A program made the translations under genes and the position numbers. Under the pieces are notes generated by a model. It was not told the DNA's origin, did not search any database, and was given only the letters and a program-made list of their open reading frames with translations. Of a DNA stretch of 64,000 nt, positions 43,144 to 52,945 are shown in pieces. Numbering within the stretch: position 1 is the first letter of the stretch; each line of letters starts with the position of its first letter. The DNA is from Bacillota bacterium (GTDB lineage Bacteria > Bacillota > Clostridia > Lachnospirales > Lachnospiraceae): the NCBI GenBank assembly GCA_023408815.1, contig JAEYJO010000041.1:1-64000 (forward strand). Reading direction: 5' to 3'.

Positions 43144-45291
43144 CTAAGATTCCGGCGTAAATTGAATTTCTCTCGTTAGCGTCTTCTGGGTAGAAGTTCC
43201 TTCTGTGGTGGTCACTTCTCCCGTATCAGGATTCGTCACCGTCTGTGCATCGGTTGTTACCGTATACGTGAAGGTAATCGTTCCCGTTCCCGATTTGATT
43301 CCCGTATAGTTGACCGATATCGGGAACGGGAATGATGTTGTATTCGTATTTAAAAGCTGGATTCCATCTGCCGTATCCACTGTAACCGTAACACTCAGCC
43401 CGTCTCTGTATTCGGGGTCTTCCTCCGCCGTAGGCGCCTGTATGCTTCCGCTATAGCTGTAAGTTGACTGCTTCGGTCCGAGACTTACTTTTAAATCGAT
43501 AGCTGTTCCGCTGTCCACATAAGAACCTACGGAATAGCTCTGATAGCATACGAGCCCGGTTAAGGAGGCGTCATCGTTATTTACCTCAGATACGCTTCCT
43601 ACCTTTAAGCCCGCCTCAGTCAGTGTCGCCATGGCGTCCATTTCCGATACCCCGACCAGATTAGGCACCCTGATTTTGTTATCCTCCGGGCCCTGGCTGA
43701 TACGTATCGTAACTGCGGAACCGCTGGGCGCTTTCGTTCCTCCCTCCGGCGTCTGGGAAATGACATTCCCCTTGGCCACCTGTGCATCGTAGCTCTCCGT
43801 CTTGTTTACGGTAAAACCCTTTCCTTCCAGGTTCGCCACCGCTTCGGCCGTGGATTTCCCCACGATATCCGGCACTTCTATACCGCTTGTTCCCGAATTG
43901 ACCGTAAGAATGATTTCTGTGCTGGAATCCACCATCTGACCGATGCCGACATTACATTCCAGTACCAGACCTTCATCATATTGAGAATCTTCTTTGTAGG
44001 TAATTTCCGGTGTTAGGCCCAATTCCAAAAGCTCTGCCTTGACTTCCTCGATCTGACGTCCCACTACTTTAGGCATCTCTACCTTGCCGGACTCCTCCTG
44101 CGTCTCCTCGCCTTCCGAACCTCCAAAGGGCAGGATTCCCAGAGTCTTTCCAACAAGGAACAGTACGATAAATCCGATAATAAGGGCAGCCGCAATAGCG
44201 AGTACGGTAGTAATACGTTCCATCTTGGAATCGTATTCTTCCTCTTCATCGTCCTCATCCTCCATATCATCGATATCCTCGTCTTCTTCCTCCTCGTCCT
44301 CGTCTTCCTCCTCATAGATTGGACGGACATTCTTGTTCTTCTTAAGGCGAAGCTCCTCTTCCATGGAATCCCTTCTGTCGGACTGCTTTTTAATTTGCAC
44401 CATATCCTTATCAGTAATCATCCTTGTGGACGCTTCTTCATTGGGATTGACAATTTTAACAAAGTCCTCATCGGGATTGATCAATGACTGCTTCAAGTCC
44501 GCAATCAGGTTTCCCATAGACTGATATCTTCGATCCGGACTTTTCTGGCAGCATTTAAATACGATCTGCTCGACGCTGACCGGTATCTCTGAGATATATT
44601 CTCTTGGTGACGGCAGCGGCTCCTGTATATGCTTGATGGCTATCGCTACCGTTGTCTCCCCATTAAAAGGAACCCTTCCGGTAAGCATTTCGAACATAGT
44701 AATACCCAGAGAATAAATATCGCTCTTCTCGTCGCTGTATCCTCCTCTGGCCTGTTCCGGCGAAGTGTAGTGAACGGAGCCCATGACATTGGATGTAATC
44801 GTATTGCTGGTCGCGGCCTTTGCAATGCCGAAATCAGTTACCTTAACCTTGCCCTCCTTGGAAATAATAATATTTTGAGGCTTGATATCCCTGTGGATAA
44901 TATGGTTTTTATGTGCGGCTTCTATTCCCATGGAAACCTGAATGGCAATACTAACAGCCTCTTTTACGGAGAGGCGCGCTTTCTTTTCGATGTACTGCTT
45001 TAACGTAATGCCTTCTACAAGTTCCATAACGATGTAATAAATACCGTTTTCCTCGCCCACGTCGTATACGTTTACGATATTAGGGTGCATGAGTCCGGCT
45101 GCAGCCTGAGCCTCTACCCGAAACTTGGAAACAAAATTCGCATTTTCAGAGAATTCCTGCTTCAGTACCTTAATTGCCACATTTCTGTTCAGCTTATGAT
45201 CTTTCGCCTTGTATACATCCGACATTCCGCCGGTTCCAATTTTTTCCAGTATTTCATACCGGTCACCGATTATCATTCCAATTTTAATCAT
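43144..45291 (-). CDS. prkC: PASTA-domain serine/threonine kinase PrkC
   Basis: The start at 45291 has GAGGTGG upstream and overlaps the prpC stop by 8 nt. The 715-residue protein has a Hanks-type kinase (GTGGMSDVYKA, IIHRDIKPQNII, TDFGIAKA, SPEQARGG), a very acidic juxtamembrane stretch of Glu/Asp repeats, one membrane helix, then three PASTA domains beginning VEMPKVVGRQ, IEVPDIVGKS and IRVPNLVGVS. A further C-terminal region of about 110 residues (from about 600), Thr/Ser-rich and beta-like, is not a PASTA domain and I do not recognise it. It senses cell-wall fragments or lipid II. Confidence 0.95.
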   Translation of the reverse strand: MIKIGMIIGDRYEILEKIGTGGMSDVYKAKDHKLNRNVAIKVLKQEFSENANFVSKFRVEAQAAAGLMHPNIVNVYDVGEENGIYYIVMELVEGITLKQYIEKKARLSVKEAVSIAIQVSMGIEAAHKNHIIHRDIKPQNIIISKEGKVKVTDFGIAKAATSNTITSNVMGSVHYTSPEQARGGYSDEKSDIYSLGITMFEMLTGRVPFNGETTVAIAIKHIQEPLPSPREYISEIPVSVEQIVFKCCQKSPDRRYQSMGNLIADLKQSLINPDEDFVKIVNPNEEASTRMITDKDMVQIKKQSDRRDSMEEELRLKKNKNVRPIYEEEDEDEEEEDEDIDDMEDEDDEEEEYDSKMERITTVLAIAAALIIGFIVLFLVGKTLGILPFGGSEGEETQEESGKVEMPKVVGRQIEEVKAELLELGLTPEITYKEDSQYDEGLVLECNVGIGQMVDSSTEIILTVNSGTSGIEVPDIVGKSTAEAVANLEGKGFTVNKTESYDAQVAKGNVISQTPEGGTKAPSGSAVTIRISQGPEDNKIRVPNLVGVSEMDAMATLTEAGLKVGSVSEVNNDDASLTGLVCYQSYSVGSYVDSGTAIDLKVSLGPKQSTYSYSGSIQAPTAEEDPEYRDGLSVTVTVDTADGIQLLNTNTTSFPFPISVNYTGIKSGTGTITFTYTVTTDAQTVTNPDTGEVTTTEGTSTQKTLTREIQFTPES

Positions 45292-46036
45292 TTTCCACCT
45301 CGTCTGCAAACGGTTCGATAATAATTACTGCAATATTATCCTTACCGCCGTTATTATTGGCCGCCATAACCAATTCTTCCGCTTTTTCCTCTACGCTTCC
45401 TGGCGAGCCCAAAATCATTCGGATTTCTCCGTCCTCCAGCATATTGGTCAATCCATCCGAACACATTAACACAATATCGCCGGGCATGAGCTCTACGTTA
45501 AAAAAGTCCACCTCTACAGTATCTTTGGCACCAATCGCTCTGGTGATTATATTTTTATCCGGGTGACTTCTCGCCGACTCTCTGTCGATGCCCCCCATTC
45601 GGACCATCTCCTCTACCAAGGAATGATCCCTTGTAATCTGTTCAATTTTTCTGTCGCTTACTACATACAGCCTGCTGTCTCCTACATTGGCGACCTCCAG
45701 ATATTTGCCGTTCAAGCACGTAGCCGCCACTACCGTAGTTCCCATTCCTGCAAGAGCCTCCTCTTCCTCGGCCTTTTTCCTGATATGCTCGTTGGCCGCC
45801 TCGATGGCTTTACCTAGTATTTTAACCGGGCTTTTTTCGAAGGAACGCTCTATTTCTTCCCGCATGGTTTCTACCGTATATTTGGAAGCGTAGTCCCCTG
45901 CATTATGTCCGCCCATTCCGTCTGCAACGATAAATATATTCGGGAGATTTCCTACGGGAGTGTCGGATACAAATACATAATCCTGATTTAATTTTCTCTT
46001 TTTTCCAATATCCGTAACGGAAAACGTCTTTAACAC
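45284..46036 (-). CDS. prpC: PP2C-type serine/threonine phosphatase
   Basis: The 250-residue protein shows the PP2C metal-binding motifs FIVADGMGGHNAGDYAS, AGMGTTVVAA, VGDSRLYVV, LMCSDGLTNML and GGKDNIAVIII. It reverses PrkC phosphorylation. The start is GTG at 46036 with GGAGG 8 nt upstream. It lies 18 nt after rlmN and overlaps prkC. Confidence 0.95.
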   Translation of the reverse strand: MLKTFSVTDIGKKRKLNQDYVFVSDTPVGNLPNIFIVADGMGGHNAGDYASKYTVETMREEIERSFEKSPVKILGKAIEAANEHIRKKAEEEEALAGMGTTVVAATCLNGKYLEVANVGDSRLYVVSDRKIEQITRDHSLVEEMVRMGGIDRESARSHPDKNIITRAIGAKDTVEVDFFNVELMPGDIVLMCSDGLTNMLEDGEIRMILGSPGSVEEKAEELVMAANNNGGKDNIAVIIIEPFADEVEND

Positions 46037-46054
46037 CTTAAAAACCTCCTGTAT

Positions 46055-47086
46055 CTATTGATGAATGACCTTTCGGCGAAGCTGCCCGCAGGCTCCATCA
46101 ATATCTCTGCCCATTTCCCTTCTTATAGTAACATTTATTCCGTTTTTTTCAAGTTTATTTTTAAATGCCATCGCTTTCTCATGGGTACTGGACACATAAT
46201 CCCGTTCTTTTATGGGATTTACCGGAATGAGATTGACATGACAGTTTAAGTGCCTTATGAGCGCTATTAGCTCTCTCGCATCCTCATCCGTATCGTTTAT
46301 GCCCCCTACAAGACTGTATTCAAAAGTAATCCTTCTTCCAGTCTTCTCAAAATAGTATGCACAAGCCTCTATCAGTTCATCCAGCCCATACCGGTTCGCG
46401 ATGGGCATAAGCCTTTTCCGTTTCTCATCAGTAGTCGCATGAAGGGACAGCGCCAGCGTAATCTGCAGCTTTTCCTCCGCAAGCTCCCGTATTCTGGGCA
46501 CGATGCCGCAAGTAGAAACTGTAATATTTCTCTGGCTGATATTTAAACCATCCTCGTCTGTAAGCAACCTTATAAATCGCAGCACGTTGTCGTAGTTATC
46601 CATGGGCTCCCCCGTCCCCATCACCACCACGTTAGAGACCTTCTCTCCCGTCAGCCGCGTTATGGCATAAATCTGATCCAACATCTCCGAAGGAGTAAGG
46701 GAACGTTCCAGTCCATCCAAGGTAGAAGCACAGAAAGTACAGCCCATCCGGCAGCCCACCTGTGAAGAAATACAGACAGAGTTTCCGTGCTTGTACTTCA
46801 TCCATACGCTCTCTACCATATTTCCGTCTTCCAGCTCAAAAAGAAATTTTTTCGTACCGTCAACTCTGGATTCTTGCACTGTCACTTCCTTTAAATCGGT
46901 AAAGTAATAATTTTCCTCACACTTTCTCTTCAATTCTTTTGATATATTTGTCATATCATCAAAGCATCTAACGAGCTTTACATGCATCCATTCATAAAGT
47001 TGTCCGGCGCGGAATGATTTCTCTCCCATGCCTGCCAAATCCTCTTTCAGCTCGGAAAGTGTCATTGATTTTATATCTTTCTTCAT
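46055..47086 (-). CDS. rlmN: 23S rRNA (adenine-2503-C2)-methyltransferase RlmN
   Basis: The ATG at 47086 has GAGG 6 nt upstream and yields MKKDIKSMTLSELKEDLAG; a TTG at 47101 is less likely. The 343-residue radical-SAM enzyme has CRMGCTFCAST (iron-sulfur Cys triad), GTGEPMDNYDNV, and the C-terminal methyl-carrying Cys region (GRDIDGACGQLRRK). It methylates A2503 of 23S rRNA and also tRNA. Confidence 0.95.
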   Translation of the reverse strand: MKKDIKSMTLSELKEDLAGMGEKSFRAGQLYEWMHVKLVRCFDDMTNISKELKRKCEENYYFTDLKEVTVQESRVDGTKKFLFELEDGNMVESVWMKYKHGNSVCISSQVGCRMGCTFCASTLDGLERSLTPSEMLDQIYAITRLTGEKVSNVVVMGTGEPMDNYDNVLRFIRLLTDEDGLNISQRNITVSTCGIVPRIRELAEEKLQITLALSLHATTDEKRKRLMPIANRYGLDELIEACAYYFEKTGRRITFEYSLVGGINDTDEDARELIALIRHLNCHVNLIPVNPIKERDYVSSTHEKAMAFKNKLEKNGINVTIRREMGRDIDGACGQLRRKVIHQ

Positions 47087-47107
47087 AACCTTCCTCTTCA
47101 AAACCTT

Positions 47108-48406
47108 TCATACATGCCGTTTGAATCTCGCAATGAAGAATCCGTCCGTCTCGTCAAGCCCCGGTAAAAGCTGTTTAGAATCGATAAACTCAAAAGGATG
47201 ATTATGGGCGAACCACTCCGCCACCCTTTCGTTTTCTTCTTTGTGAATTGTACATGTGCTATAAATAAGTACTCCGCCCGGCTTAACGTACTGCCATACG
47301 GCACTCAGTATTTTCTTCTGCAATAAAGGAAGCTCCTGCAGCGCTTCTTTCGTTATGTTATATTTAATATCCCGTTTCTTTCCCACAATACCCAATCCCG
47401 AACAAGGCAGATCTGCCAGGACCACATCCGCCTTTTCGTTCAGCGTCTCGTCATAAACTGTAGCATCATAAGCCTCTGTCATTATATTAGCAAGGCCCTG
47501 GCGCTGTATATTCTCTTCGATGAGCGCCGTCTTATCCTCCGTCAGGTCTCTGGCCAGAACTCTTCCGCTGCCCTTCAGCTTGAGCGCTGCATGAGTGGCC
47601 TTTCCTCCCGGAGCGGCACACACATCGAGAATGAAATCGTCTTCTTTTATCCCCGCATTCTCCACACAGAGCATGGAGCTTACGTCCTGTACGGTAAGCA
47701 GCCCTTCCTCAAAGCCCGGAATACTCCTCACCCCGTCCAAGTGTTCAAGCTCATAGGCATAAGGCAGATAAGGATGTTGCCTTATCTTTATTTCTGTTTC
47801 TCCGATTCTCTTTAAAAGATCCTCTTTCTCTGCCTCGCTCATGGTCTCCTTTAATCGGACCGTTACCGGACGGACAGCGAGCATCGCCTGAAGCATTTTT
47901 TCCGTCTGCGCTATGCCGTAGTCCTCCATCCACATGGAAATAACGAATTCAGGCATGGAATACCACACCGACAAATATTCCGCTTTATTCTTCTCCTTAT
48001 CGGGATAGGATATTTCTGCCTTCTGTCTCGCAATGTTACGAAGAACACCGTTGATAAAGCCCTTTAACGACTGAAATTTCCTTTTGTTTGCTAACTTTAC
48101 CGCCTCGTTACAGACGGCTGAGTCGGGAACCCCGTCCATAAACAGTATTTGATATACGCTCATGCGAAGAAGGTTTCGAATGAGCGGCTTCATTTTTTTT
48201 ACCGGAACCTTGGAATAACTGTCCAGGATATAATCTATCTGTATCCGTCTCTCAAGCGTTCCTTCCGTTACCCTTTTTATAAACGCTTTTTCCTGTGCCG
48301 TCAGATAATCGTATTTATCCAGTACATTTCTCATTAAAATATGGCTGTAGGTTTTTTCCTTTTCTATCTCTAACAGCATATCCAGAATCAGTTCTCTTAT
48401 ATTCAT
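47108..48406 (-). CDS. rsmB: 16S rRNA (cytosine-967-C5)-methyltransferase RsmB
   Basis: The 432-residue protein has an N-terminal NusB-like RNA-binding domain (about 1-140: AFIKRVTEGTLERRIQID, AVCNEAVKLANKRK, KGFINGVLRNIARQ) and a C-terminal methyltransferase with ILDVCAAPGGKATHAA, VLADLPCSGLGIVGKK and the nucleophile motif YSTCTIHKEENE. It methylates C967 of 16S rRNA. Confidence 0.95.
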   Translation of the reverse strand: MNIRELILDMLLEIEKEKTYSHILMRNVLDKYDYLTAQEKAFIKRVTEGTLERRIQIDYILDSYSKVPVKKMKPLIRNLLRMSVYQILFMDGVPDSAVCNEAVKLANKRKFQSLKGFINGVLRNIARQKAEISYPDKEKNKAEYLSVWYSMPEFVISMWMEDYGIAQTEKMLQAMLAVRPVTVRLKETMSEAEKEDLLKRIGETEIKIRQHPYLPYAYELEHLDGVRSIPGFEEGLLTVQDVSSMLCVENAGIKEDDFILDVCAAPGGKATHAALKLKGSGRVLARDLTEDKTALIEENIQRQGLANIMTEAYDATVYDETLNEKADVVLADLPCSGLGIVGKKRDIKYNITKEALQELPLLQKKILSAVWQYVKPGGVLIYSTCTIHKEENERVAEWFAHNHPFEFIDSKQLLPGLDETDGFFIARFKRHV

Positions 48407-48426
48407 AAAAATTATCCTTCCGGTTA

Positions 48427-49134
48427 TCAGTCGTCGCTGCTTCTGTTTCCGAACAGAAGCAGCAGACGAAGAAACTGTAACAGCGAGGACGCCACGCCAG
48501 CCACATAGGTGAGTGCTGCCGCGCTTAAGACCTTCTTACAGCTGGCCGTTTCCTCTCCTCCGGTGATTCCATAGTCCTGAAGCATCACAAGCGCTCTGGA
48601 AGAGGCATTGTATTCCACTGGAAGGGTAACGATCTGAAACAATATCGCTATAGCAAATACCCATATTCCTACCTGAACGAGGGTGGAATACATTCCGAGT
48701 ATCACACCCAGAAGAATAAGAGGGATACTCAGCGTAGAACTGATATTTGCAATAGGGGCAAGCGCATTACGAAATCGTATCGGTATATATTCCTCCTTAT
48801 GCTGCACGGCGTGTCCGCATTCGTGCGCCGCCACGCCTAAAGCCGCAATAGAGGAAGATCCATAGGTGCGGTCCGACAGCCTGAGAACCTTATTCTTAGG
48901 GTCGTAATGATCGGTGAGATTCCCTGCTACACGTTCGATTCTCACATCGTGAATCCCGGAATAGCTAAGGATTCTCGCCGCCGCTTCGGCTCCGGTCATT
49001 CCGCTCTTGCTCCGTATCTTTTCATACTTGTTATAAGTGCTGTTCAATCTGCTGCTTGCCGCAATACACAAAATCGCTCCAATCAGCACAAGAATATAAG
49101 TAGGGTCCATATAATATCCGTAATATCCATACAT
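48427..49134 (-). CDS. Membrane zinc metallopeptidase, YugP/DUF2324-type
   Basis: The ATG at 49134 is chosen because GGAGG lies 9 nt upstream; ATG 49140 would be too close. The 235-residue protein has a Tyr-rich start (MYGYYGYYMDPTY), a membrane segment, the zinc-binding HECGHAVQH helix after AALGVAA, two or three further membrane segments, and a short polar end. The family is conserved next to rsmB and fmt in Firmicutes. The substrate is unknown. Confidence 0.88.
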   Translation of the reverse strand: MYGYYGYYMDPTYILVLIGAILCIAASSRLNSTYNKYEKIRSKSGMTGAEAAARILSYSGIHDVRIERVAGNLTDHYDPKNKVLRLSDRTYGSSSIAALGVAAHECGHAVQHKEEYIPIRFRNALAPIANISSTLSIPLILLGVILGMYSTLVQVGIWVFAIAILFQIVTLPVEYNASSRALVMLQDYGITGGEETASCKKVLSAAALTYVAGVASSLLQFLRLLLLFGNRSSDD

Positions 49135-49161
49135 AAACATCAACCTCCGTATTTATTTAAG

Positions 49162-49218
49162 TGAAGTGAACTTCAGCAGATGAAGCGAACCTCACTAGGT
49201 GAAGCTTGCTTCACCTTT
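49162..49218. repeat. Three 19-bp degenerate tandem repeats with internal palindromes
   Basis: Units TGAAGTGAACTTCAGCAGA, TGAAGCGAACCTCACTAGG and TGAAGCTTGCTTCACCTTT follow each other at exactly 19 bp and each begins TGAAG with a partly palindromic body. The last junction also forms AGGTGAAGC/GCTTCACCT, a 9-bp stem. The block fills the gap between fmt and the yugP-type gene and has no terminator T-run. Confidence 0.6.
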
Positions 49219-49219
49219 C

Positions 49220-50170
49220 TCATCTGCCAAGTATCGTGTCCGGCTTCAGTGCATATCCGAGTAAAAAATCCTTTACACTCATCCTCTTTTTTCCCTCGAG
49301 CTGCACCTGTGTTACCTTCAATTCCCCTTTTCCCGTTTTCACATAAAAAGCGTCCTTTTCCACCTTCGTCACAGTACCTGTCTGCGCCGGTACCTCTTCC
49401 AGCTCCCTGGGCTCCGCTTCCCATATTTTCAAAGTCTTGCTGTCATAATAAGTATACGCGCTTGGCCACGGATTCAGTCCTCTGATGAGCCTGTCGATAA
49501 CCAAAGCCTCTTTCGTCCAGTCGATGTGCCCTTGGGATTTCTTAAGCACCGTCACATATGTGGCGTCTTCCTCCTTCTGCTTTTCCGGAATCAGCATTCC
49601 ATCCTCTATCAGAGGAAGCGCCTGCACAATGAGCTTCGCTCCCGCTTCACACAACTTATCGTATAAGGATTCTCCAGTTTCCTTTTCCGAAATAGGTACC
49701 GTACATTTCATAAGCATATCACCGGTATCTATCCCCTTGTCCATCCGCATAATCGTAATACCGGTTTCATTTTCTCCGTTTAGAATCGCCCATTGAATCG
49801 GTGCGGCTCCCCGGTACTTGGGAAGAAGGGAAGCATGAATGTTGACGCAGCCATATCTCGGCATATGCAATATTTCTTCCGACAATATCTGTCCAAATGC
49901 GGCTACCACAAAAATATCCGCTTCGTATTTTCTAAGCTCCTCCACCGCCTCCGGTGCCTTTACTTTAACCGGCTGGAAAACGGGAATGCCATATTTCAGT
50001 GCGCACTGCTTTACCGGCGGCATCTGTAATTCCGGAATATTCTTATCCTTCCCTCTCCCCTTGGGCTTATCAGGCTGCGTCACCACCGCGGCAACCTGAT
50101 GTCCTGCGCCCACGATGGCTTCCAAGGATCCCACCGCATAATCGGGAGTTCCCATAAAAACTATTTTCAT
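49220..50170 (-). CDS. fmt: Methionyl-tRNA formyltransferase
   Basis: The 316-residue enzyme has MKIVFMGTPDYAVGSLEA, NIHASLLPKYRGAAPIQWA and TGITIMRMDKGIDTGDML, the formyl-transferase motifs, and a C-terminal OB-like domain (TGKGELKVTQVQLEGKKRM). It formylates initiator Met-tRNA. Its start overlaps the def stop by 4 nt, so the two are probably translated together. Confidence 0.97.
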   Translation of the reverse strand: MKIVFMGTPDYAVGSLEAIVGAGHQVAAVVTQPDKPKGRGKDKNIPELQMPPVKQCALKYGIPVFQPVKVKAPEAVEELRKYEADIFVVAAFGQILSEEILHMPRYGCVNIHASLLPKYRGAAPIQWAILNGENETGITIMRMDKGIDTGDMLMKCTVPISEKETGESLYDKLCEAGAKLIVQALPLIEDGMLIPEKQKEEDATYVTVLKKSQGHIDWTKEALVIDRLIRGLNPWPSAYTYYDSKTLKIWEAEPRELEEVPAQTGTVTKVEKDAFYVKTGKGELKVTQVQLEGKKRMSVKDFLLGYALKPDTILGR

Positions 50171-50652
50171 TCCTCATCCTCCAAATCCAGATCGGAAGCA
50201 TCCAGCAGCTCTCCCTCTACTTTATCAACATAGAGCTGACCGTCCAGATGGTCCAGCTCATGGCAGATAGCACGTGCCAAAAGTTCCGTTCCCTCGATTT
50301 CATAAGATTCCATGTTTTCATTTAAAGCTACAGCCTTCACATAGTTTGGCCTCGTAACTATTCCCGTCTTGCCCGGAACGCTAAGACATGCCTCGCTGCC
50401 CGTCTGCTCGCCGCTCATCTCTACGATTCGCGGATTAATGAGGACATAGGGATCCTCTCCCGTCACATCAATTACAACGATTCTTTTTAATATACCCACC
50501 TGTGGTGCCGCAAGTCCCACGCCGTAAGCTTCATACATGGTATCGAACATGTCGTCGATGAGCTCTCTGATGCGGGGCGTCATTTCCTTTACCTCTTTAC
50601 ATTTTTTTGTTAATACGTCATCTCCAATTTCTCTTATGTTTCTGATTGCCAT
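50167..50652 (-). CDS. def: Peptide deformylase
   Basis: This 161-residue metalloenzyme carries the three motifs GVGLAAPQVG, EACLSVPG (Cys metal ligand) and CHELDHLDG (two His ligands and catalytic Glu). It removes the formyl group from nascent proteins. It lies 16 nt after priA and overlaps fmt. Confidence 0.97.
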   Translation of the reverse strand: MAIRNIREIGDDVLTKKCKEVKEMTPRIRELIDDMFDTMYEAYGVGLAAPQVGILKRIVVIDVTGEDPYVLINPRIVEMSGEQTGSEACLSVPGKTGIVTRPNYVKAVALNENMESYEIEGTELLARAICHELDHLDGQLYVDKVEGELLDASDLDLEDEE

Positions 50653-50668
50653 CGTTATTTCATCCTTT

Positions 50669-52945
50669 CTAATAAGAACTCATCGGGTCGAAATCAAACT
50701 GAACCGTCTCCGTTTTCAGCTCCTCCTTTTTTTTCCGTTCTCCGATATAAGTTTCCAGCATATTTTTTATTTCTACCAGATTATGATATTCGGTATTCTT
50801 AATGTAGAGCATATAACGGTAAATATCGTTTACCCTTCCTACCGACGCCGGTGCCGGTCCTATGACATCGGTGCCGTCATCAACAGCCTTTGCCTTTTGC
50901 TTTACCAGCTCTCCCATGGCCTTCGCAAGCCCGAGTCCTGGCTCCTCCTTCGGCGAAGCGACGAGCACGGCCAGCATATGGGCCGCAGGCGGATAGTGAA
51001 GCAGCTCTCTGAAAAACATCTCCTCTTCATAAAAGGACCGATAATCCTGATTCGCCGCATGTACGATACTATAGTGCTCCGGATCATAAGTCTGGATGAC
51101 TACTTCTCCCGGCTTGCCGCTTCTTCCGGCCCGCCCTGCTGCCTGTGTCAGCAACTGGAAGGTACGCTCACCCGCCCGGTAGTCATTCACATGCAGGGAT
51201 AAATCAGCTGCCAGAATTCCTACCAATGTCACATCCGGAAAATCATGTCCCTTTACGATCATTTGTGTGCCTACCAAGACATCGGCTTCCCCGTTAGCGA
51301 AGCCGCTCAGAATCTCTTCATAGCTGTCCTTCGTGCGGGTAGTGTCCGCATCCATCCGAAGTACCCTCGCCTTCGGGAATTCCTTATGAAGCACTTCCTC
51401 TATCTGCTGAGTTCCCGCCCGAAATCCCAGAATATATTTGGAGCCGCAGGAGGGACAGAGTTTCACCGACGGCTCTTCGTGTCCGCAGTAGTGACAAATC
51501 AACTTCCCGTTTCTATGCTCCGACAGCGAAACGTCACAGTGGGGACATTTCATCACGTGTCCGCAAGCGCGGCAGGAGACGAAACCCGCATACCCTCTCC
51601 GGTTCAGAAAGAGAATGGTCTGCTCTCCCGCCTTTAAACGTTCCCCTATCAGGTCGTGAAGCCTTCTGCTGAAAATGGAGCGGTTTCCCTCCTTTAATTC
51701 TTCCCTTAAATCTACAGTATAAACAGCGGGCAGCTCACCTCCTGCCTGCCTTTTCTTAAGCTCGTATAGCTTATATTCTCCTTTTTTTGCCTTATAATAG
51801 GATTCCAGGGAGGGGGTTGCGGAACCCAGTACCACGAAAGCCCCATGCATGGAGGCTATTTTTATTGCGGCCTCCCTCGCATGATATTTCGGCATGGCTT
51901 CGCTTTTATATGTACTTTCGTGTTCTTCATCTATAATAATCAGTCCCAAATCGGGAAAAGGGGTGAAGAGTGCAGACCTGGGTCCGATAATCACATCAAT
52001 TTCCCTCTTTTTCGCTCTTTCACACTGGTCGTATTTCTCCCCTTTGGATAAGGTAGAATTCATCACCGATACTCTGCTGCCGAAGCATTTATAAAAGCGC
52101 AGTACCGTCTGATAAGTCAGTGCGATTTCCGGAATCAGGACTATGGCTTGTTTTCCTTTTTTTACGATATCTTCAATCAGCTTAAGATAGACCTCTGTCT
52201 TGCCGCTCCCTGTAATTCCATGGATGAGGCAGGTAGTTCTTACTCCCGCGTCATAGTCAGACATGATGTCCCTGTATATGAAGCTCTGTTCCTCGCTCAA
52301 GTCCTTTTCTGCCCCATAGCTCTCGTTTCGGACATCTTCCTTATCCGCCATAAGTTCTACGGGATTTCGGTAGCTGCTCTCTACCGTTATCTGAATAGCG
52401 CCCTGCTTTTCCAGACTCTCTAAAGTCTTCATGGAAACATGAAGCTTCCCGGTAAGAATCGGTACGGGAAGCTCGTTTTCCTTTATCAGCTCCTCCAGTA
52501 CCCTGACCTTTGCTACCTGCTTCTTTGCGCTGCAATCCTTAAGAAAAATCTTTGCCTCCTCCTTCGTCAGAAGAAGTTCGCAAGCTTTCTTTTCTATCTT
52601 TTTTATCTTTTGTTTTACGGGAAGCACAGTCTTTAAGGCCGCGATCATCGTGGAGCCGTACTGCTCCTTCATCCATGCCGCCAGACGAATATAGTAGTCC
52701 TGAGCCGTTACATCCTTTTCCTCCGCATAGGCTATACTTTTTAGCTTCTCCGGTGCAAATTCTGCTTCATCCGTTATTTCAATAACATAACCCTTTCTCA
52801 AATGGTTTCCCGCACCGAAAGGCACTGCTACGCAGGCCCCCACATCGAGTACGTTCCGCAGCCCCGGTGGAATCACATACTGGAATGGACGGTCTACCTT
52901 CTCATGGGATATGTCGATTATAATGTTTGCATATTTTCCTTCCAT
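50669..52945 (-). CDS. priA: Primosomal replication restart helicase PriA
   Basis: The 758-residue protein has an N-terminal DNA-binding domain, Walker A GITGSGKTEVYLKL, DEEHE, a zinc-binding region with eight cysteines (CRACGHVMKCPHC ... CHYCG ... CPSCG) and helicase motifs GTQMIVKGHDFPDVTLVGI and QAAGRAGR. It reloads the replisome at stalled forks. Its start lies inside the last 28 bases of murE. Confidence 0.96.
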   Translation of the reverse strand: MEGKYANIIIDISHEKVDRPFQYVIPPGLRNVLDVGACVAVPFGAGNHLRKGYVIEITDEAEFAPEKLKSIAYAEEKDVTAQDYYIRLAAWMKEQYGSTMIAALKTVLPVKQKIKKIEKKACELLLTKEEAKIFLKDCSAKKQVAKVRVLEELIKENELPVPILTGKLHVSMKTLESLEKQGAIQITVESSYRNPVELMADKEDVRNESYGAEKDLSEEQSFIYRDIMSDYDAGVRTTCLIHGITGSGKTEVYLKLIEDIVKKGKQAIVLIPEIALTYQTVLRFYKCFGSRVSVMNSTLSKGEKYDQCERAKKREIDVIIGPRSALFTPFPDLGLIIIDEEHESTYKSEAMPKYHAREAAIKIASMHGAFVVLGSATPSLESYYKAKKGEYKLYELKKRQAGGELPAVYTVDLREELKEGNRSIFSRRLHDLIGERLKAGEQTILFLNRRGYAGFVSCRACGHVMKCPHCDVSLSEHRNGKLICHYCGHEEPSVKLCPSCGSKYILGFRAGTQQIEEVLHKEFPKARVLRMDADTTRTKDSYEEILSGFANGEADVLVGTQMIVKGHDFPDVTLVGILAADLSLHVNDYRAGERTFQLLTQAAGRAGRSGKPGEVVIQTYDPEHYSIVHAANQDYRSFYEEEMFFRELLHYPPAAHMLAVLVASPKEEPGLGLAKAMGELVKQKAKAVDDGTDVIGPAPASVGRVNDIYRYMLYIKNTEYHNLVEIKNMLETYIGERKKKEELKTETVQFDFDPMSSY

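Noticed and set aside
44084..44317. Plus-strand frame ending in a poly-serine run
   Set aside because: It is the antisense of the Glu/Asp-rich juxtamembrane stretch of PrkC.
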